NCBI RefSeq assembly: GCF_019393635.1 | Contig: NC_057861.1 | Location: forward strand, 544,766,711-544,830,710 | Length of the DNA: 64,000 nucleotides | Direction: 5' to 3' | Source: Dromiciops gliroides | Taxonomy: Eukaryota > Chordata > Mammalia > Microbiotheria > Microbiotheriidae | Shown: positions 58,661 through 64,000 of the stretch, in pieces | How positions within the stretch are numbered: the stretch's first letter is position 1 | Layout of the letters: every line of letters begins with the position of its first letter | Position numbers and translations under genes: made by a program | Notes under the pieces: model-generated | Databases searched by the model: none | Told to the model about the DNA's origin: nothing | What the model saw: the letters and a program-made list of their open reading frames with translations, nothing else

Positions 58661-59925
58661 TACATGTAACTAAACCACCCCAAAACCCATAATTATATTG
58701 AAAGACTAAAAAAAGTCTTTGACAAAAATTTAATAATCAAGATTTTAAATAAAACATTTAAAACAAAAATAGATATTTTTTTCTTAATGTGACAAACAAT
58801 AACTGTATTAAGCTAAGAGCCAACATAATATGCTGTGGAGAAATAGAAGTATGACTCTTCTAAAAACATGTACAAAACAAGAGTACCTCACATTATTGGA
58901 CATGCTATCAATTTCATTTAAAAAGAAAAAATATATTATTGAGATTAACATTAAAAATTAGGAGGTTAGGTCACCATGATCAGTAAGGTAGTGGATTAGC
59001 TACTCTCAGCAAACTTCTTCAATTTTCCAAAGATTTATGACCCAGAGATAGAGTAGTTTCAGCAAAATCCTCAGCGTAAGGAAATATATATATAAGCAGG
59101 GAAAGCATCTCTCAGGATATATGAATTAATCCTCAGAAAATTAATACTTAAAGGACTTTACTCAGTGTCCTCCCTCCCCACCCCTTCCTCAAATTCCATG
59201 TTTCCAAGACAACAAGCAGAAGCTAAGAAAAGGGCTTATGTCAGGGCCTGGTCCTAGTTGGGGAATCCTAATATTGTAGAGATTCTATCTAAACATCCCT
59301 GCCCTTCTCCTACTCCACAAGTAACAGCAGATGCTGCCTCTGCCCAGCAATGTGAAAGAATAGAAGAAAGCAGGAAGAGGAAGAAAAAACACTGAAAATG
59401 GGTTTACAAGGCATGATGCTCCAGGTATAAGGGAAGAAGGATTGGAAACCTAACTGAGACCAGCTTAAAACCCCAAAGATTATTCATGGCAGGGACTTGA
59501 TATTGTTTGCCACATATTCCCCATCTAAAGAGGCTGAGACAGCCTTAGTGGTTTAGGGATACCAGTAGGGGAAGTACCAGAGATTGACAAATGGAAAAAA
59601 TGCATTTAAAAGGGTATCAAGAAATAAGCATCAATCTAGGTCAACAGATATACCATGAAAGAAAATCCTAAAAATCAGAAGGAAAACATGAACAACCAAA
59701 AAGAGAAACCAAAATACTAAGCAAATTTCACATCCACATTACCTAATATTTGATAGAATCCTGTGGGTCCTTTCTACTACCCTGCCTCCAAGAGATCATG
59801 GAACAATACCAAGTACCCTGAAACTGGTTTAAAAGAAAAAATAAATAAATACGACATTAGTAATGAATTTAAGTCAACAGTTAGTGTACTCAATTATGAA
59901 AATAGAGTGCTCAACACAGAATTTT
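58661..59925. other. Sequence upstream of exon 1, nothing recognised
   Basis: It should contain or flank the 5' noncoding part of the ABCA gene, because exon 1 has an upstream acceptor. No promoter, CpG-rich stretch or exon can be supported. Confidence 0.4.
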
Positions 59926-60980
<1,055 letters not shown>

Positions 60981-61354
60981 TAGGGGAACTGGGTGGGGAA
61001 TCAGTCAGTTCTCAGTAAATTTGTAGGCATCAGCTGTAAAGATTATTTCCCAGCTTTCTGCTTTCTTTCTAATCTTGGTTGTAAAAGACCTATTTTAGAA
61101 AAAGAAATTGAATAGGCCATAAATGAGCTTCTTAAGGAAAAAACACCAGGACCAAATGGATTTACAAGTGAATTCTATCAAATAATTAAAGACCAACTAA
61201 TTCCAATATTAAATGAATTATTTGGACTAATAGGCAAAAAAGGGGTCATACCAAACTCCTTTAATGAAACCAATATGATACTGATACCTAAAGCAGGAAG
61301 AGTAAAAATAGAGAAAGAAAAATTATAGGCTAATTTCATTAATTAATATGGATA

Positions 61355-62005
61355 TGATAACTACAAATTTACTAAGAACTCACTGATCCCCAACTACTCT
61401 CCATTCCCAGGCCAATGAATTGCCTGGGGCTAACCAATCTTTGTCAATTCCAGACTCTTGATTGATATATGGATCTCCCCCAAGAAAACTATCCCCTTCC
61501 AATGATTTCCCACATTACTCCTTGGACTTTATGTTATTATGTAAAAGGGTTCACCTACATTAAGTAGTTTCTATTTAGAGTTAAGTAGCGTCTATACTTA
61601 ACTCAGGAACAGTTCTATAGTGTCTTTTGTCAAAGATTCATTTACATTAAGGTTCTAGGGGCAGCTAGGTGGTGCAGTGGATTAAAGCACCGGCCCTGGA
61701 GTCAGGAGTACCTGAGTTCAAATCCGGCCTCAGACACAACACTTACTAGCTGTGTGACTCTGGGCAAGTCACTTAATCCCAATTGCCTCACTAAAAAAAC
61801 AAAAAACATTAAGTAGTTCTACATGACTCTGGAACAGTCTTTTGGTTCCCTTTTGTTCTGTTACTCCATAAAAACCCTGTCCTGGTTCCCATCTTTGGGT
61901 ATCCCTAGCTTCTTGCTTTGCAATACCACAAGCTATAGTTCCTCTGCTCCAATTAAAGACCTTATTTCTCCTATATTGATTGTTTGCTTAATTTACAGGT
62001 TAACA
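61355..62005 (+). mobile_element. Solo LTR containing a SINE, 4-bp duplication
   Basis: It starts TGATAACTACAAATTTACTA and ends CAGGTTAACA. The 4-bp duplication gata is at 61351-61354 and 62006-62009. A TATA-like ccataaaaacc lies near 61868 and ATTAAA near 61953. A SINE sits at 61658-61806. It does not resemble the 29498 or 34249 LTRs. Confidence 0.85.
61658..61806 (+). mobile_element. tRNA-headed marsupial SINE inside LTR
   Basis: A sense near-consensus copy (ggggcagctaggtggtgcag) with an A-rich end. Confidence 0.92.
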
Positions 62006-62407
62006 GATACAAAAATCCTAAATAAAATGCTAGCTAAAAGATTACAAAATATATCACAAAGATTATGATCAAGATGGATTTATACCATAAATGCAGAGAT
62101 GGTTTAACATAAAAAAACTAACCTAATCAATAATAAAAGTAACAAAAATCATATCATTAAATCAAGAGATTCAGAAAAAGCTTTTGATAAAATACAAAAC
62201 TCGTTTCTATTAAAAACACTTGAAATTATAGGCAGAAATGGATTTTCCTTAAATTGATTAAAATAAAACCATTTTCCTAAAACCATCAAGAAAGATTTAT
62301 TTGTAATATGGGGATAAACTAGAAGCTTTCCCACTAAGATCAGGTTTGAAATAAGGATGCCCACTATCACCAATATTATTCAATATTACATTGAAAATCC
62401 TAGCAAT

Positions 62408-62602
62408 AAGCTTTTGAGGCTCGGAAGGATTCACATTATCCCATGGTTCTGGATTGTTCCATCTGTCAACAATAACTTCAGGTTTGGAAAGGGAATACAT
62501 GGACATGTAGGCTTCTCCACATCCAGCAATACCCACAAATGTGATCAAAGGAATAAGTTCTTTCTTTTTCTTCACTAGTTTTAAGACCTCCAAGATGATC
62601 AT
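62408..62602 (-). pseudogene. NMES1 / C15orf48-like (COXFA4-related) retro-fragment
   Basis: The minus strand from the ATG at 62602 reads MIILEVLKLVKKKKELIPLI, then TFVGIAGCGEAYMSMYSLSK, PEVIVDRWNNPEPWDNV and NPSEPQKL. The KRKELIPL, YSL, VILDR, NPEPWE and PQKLI landmarks are those of NMES1 (C15orf48), a small NDUFA4-family protein of complex IV, recalled from memory. The frame is open and intronless but stops at the insertion edge, before the last about 20 residues of the family. Possible 5' UTR continues to about 62870. A fragment, not expected to work. Confidence 0.75.
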
Positions 62603-63393
62603 GATTTCAACTTTGGAGGTGGCAAGCAGTCTTTCGCCAGCAGAGAGGACTAGGAAATACTTGGGCGACTGAAGCTGAGAACTTGTTAAGCAAAAGTGGG
62701 AACCTGTTGAAGAGCTACAGGCTGTCAAAAACACGACCAAATGAAGAGTACTTCCAAAACACACTCAATCTAGTAGAAACATCTCTGCACAAACTAGGCT
62801 ACTGAAACCAGTGTGCAGAAGTGCTTCTGCTACATTTTTAGGAGCTCCCTGCATTTTGGGGCAAGCTGAGAGATATCCATCCCCACATTCCAAAAATAAA
62901 AATTTCATATTTGATGACTTGTAAAGTTGAATTTTTTGTCATGTATTTGTAATTCATTATTCTTTAAGTTTTTTTGCATGCATTTGTACATGTGTATTTT
63001 GTGGGCAAAAGTATTAGGTAAGATTTTGAGTTCCAAATTTTTCTCCCTCCTCTGCAAGATGGCAGACAAATCATATAGGTTATACATTTGCAATCATGCT
63101 AAACATATTTCCATATTACTCATATATGGTTTGTTAAGATAAATTGTCTACTATAATAGTGATGCTGTTTTAATTTTTTCCCCCAAATGTTAGATACATA
63201 TTTCTAATAGAGCTGTTATTTAATTTATTTTGGGGATCATTGATATCATTGTATATGGGCATACAGGTTCAATTCCAGACGACTATAATAAAGATATCTT
63301 TAAGTGAGTCATAACTTTTTTGGTTTTCCAGTGCATATAAAATGTTATACTATACTATTAAAAAACAATTAAAAAATAAAAATTAAAAAAAAG

Positions 63394-63530
63394 GCAGCTA
63401 GGTGCCGCAGTGGATAAAGCACCAACCTTAGATTTGGGAGTACCTGAGTTCAAATCTGGTCTCAGACACTTGACACTTACTAGCTGTGTGACCCTGGGCA
63501 AGTCACTTAACCCTCATTTCCCGGACCCCC
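63394..63530 (+). mobile_element. tRNA-headed marsupial SINE at the end of the chimera
   Basis: A sense copy (ggcagctaggtgccgcagtg), ending ctcatttcccgg, a C run and aaa, directly at the right 15-bp duplication. Confidence 0.9.
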
Positions 63531-64000
63531 CCCCCAAAGAAAATCCTAGCAATGGCAAAAAAGAAGAAAAAAACAAGGAATCAGAATGGACAATGAGTTA
63601 ATAAAACTATCTCTTTTTGCAGATGATAAATGATATACTTGGAAGCTCAACCACAAAAAAAAATTAGTTAAAACAATTAGTAATTTTAGCAAAGTTAACA
63701 GGATAGAAAATAAACCCACATAAATCATCAGCATTCCTACATATCACTAACAAAACCCTGCAAGAAGAGTTAATAAGAGAAACCCCATTTAAAATAACTT
63801 TAGACAGTATAAAATACCTGGGAATATACCTGCCAAAAGGAACTATATAAACAAAAAAAAAATTTAACTTTTTATAGAAATAAAATCAGATTTAAATAAT
63901 TGGAGAAATATTAATTGTTCGTAGATGGGCAGAACCAATATAATAAAAATGGCAATTTTACTTAAATTAATTCACATATTCAATGCCTTACTAATTAAAT

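Larger units (their letters stand above)
62408..63538 (+). mobile_element. Chimeric insertion (NMES1-like + L1 + SINE) with 15-bp duplication
   Basis: It is flanked by the perfect 15-mer gaaaatcctagcaat at 62393-62407 and 63539-63553. Contents from left: antisense NMES1-like coding fragment, unknown sequence, antisense L1 3' end (about 63020-63140), AT-rich sequence and a sense SINE (63394-63530). The host L1 ORF2 continues across. Confidence 0.85.
61060..64000 (+). mobile_element. L1 ORF2, sense, split by solo LTR and chimeric insertion
   Basis: Near 61045-61080 a short antisense L1 piece (tttctgctttctttctaatc) is followed by sense ORF2 (aaatgagcttcttaaggaaa, gtgaattctatcaaataatt). It continues to 61354, resumes 62006-62407 (aagatggatttataccataa, taaggatgcccactatcacc) and again 63554-64000 (ctatctctttttgcagatga, atgccttactaattaaat). 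The order is normal when the insertions are removed. It is cut by the window end. Confidence 0.85.

Noticed and set aside
62297..62764. 155-codon frame as an intact NMES1-type gene
   Set aside because: Only about 65 codons resemble NMES1, the frame crosses the insertion edge into L1, and the family's C-terminus is absent.

Overview
This window is nuclear DNA of a marsupial. The evidence is a very high density of a short tRNA-headed SINE (head like ggcagctaggtggcgcagtg, with a box-B-like gagttcaaatc), at least 25 copies on both strands. There are also many L1 elements with the 3' ends typical of marsupial genomes, L2/L3/MIR fossils and (CA)n/(TA)n microsatellites. Family names are from memory; species is not determined. 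There are no bacterial features, rRNA, functional tRNA or CRISPR.

One real host gene was found. It lies on the minus strand and covers most of the window: the 5' half of an ABCA-type ABC transporter of the ABCA3 / ABCA14-17 subgroup. Eight coding exons are recognised (58118-58057, 57116-56855, 53350-53220, 42885-42732, 21684-21422, 19428-19312, 18690-18573, 12131-11958). They join with compatible phases and without a stop, giving about 424 residues: initiator Met, N-terminal TM helix, glycosylated extracellular domain and most of the first TM bundle. One intron uses a GC donor. The rest of TMD1, NBD1, TMD2 and NBD2 would lie beyond position 1. No further exon was recognised in 1-11957.

The introns and flanks are a dense fossil bed. 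1-8630 holds minus-strand L1 sequence meeting a plus-strand L1, all with SINEs. 9300-10890 is a rearranged L1. 14328-14839 is an L1 end with a 16-bp target duplication. 15163-15534 is a solo LTR inside a SINE. 20456-21345 is an L3/CR1 tail. 24360-26390 is an L1 carrying a second L1 with a 5' inversion. 26390-28015 is L2-like. 29281-36240 is a minus-strand L1 containing a complete, young LTR provirus (29498-33226), a SINE and a 5-bp-TSD solo LTR. 37690-38690 is another LTR-like block. 39240-41400 is an L1 with ORF1 split by a SINE. 41454-42513 is a train of SINEs inserted repeatedly at one target. 45475-46224 is a RUVBL1 processed pseudogene. 47470-52190 is L1. 60500-60945 is an ARF1 processed pseudogene. 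61070-64000 is an L1 ORF2 carrying a solo LTR and a chimeric insertion with an NMES1/C15orf48-like fragment.

No gene system with a clearly new mechanism was found. The strongest items are the ABCA paralogue (possibly lineage-restricted), the young LTR element with a gag-like remnant and apparently no pol, the SINE train and the 62408-63538 chimera. Coordinates of exons and of features with stated target duplications were read base by base; other repeat edges are good to about 10-50 bp.
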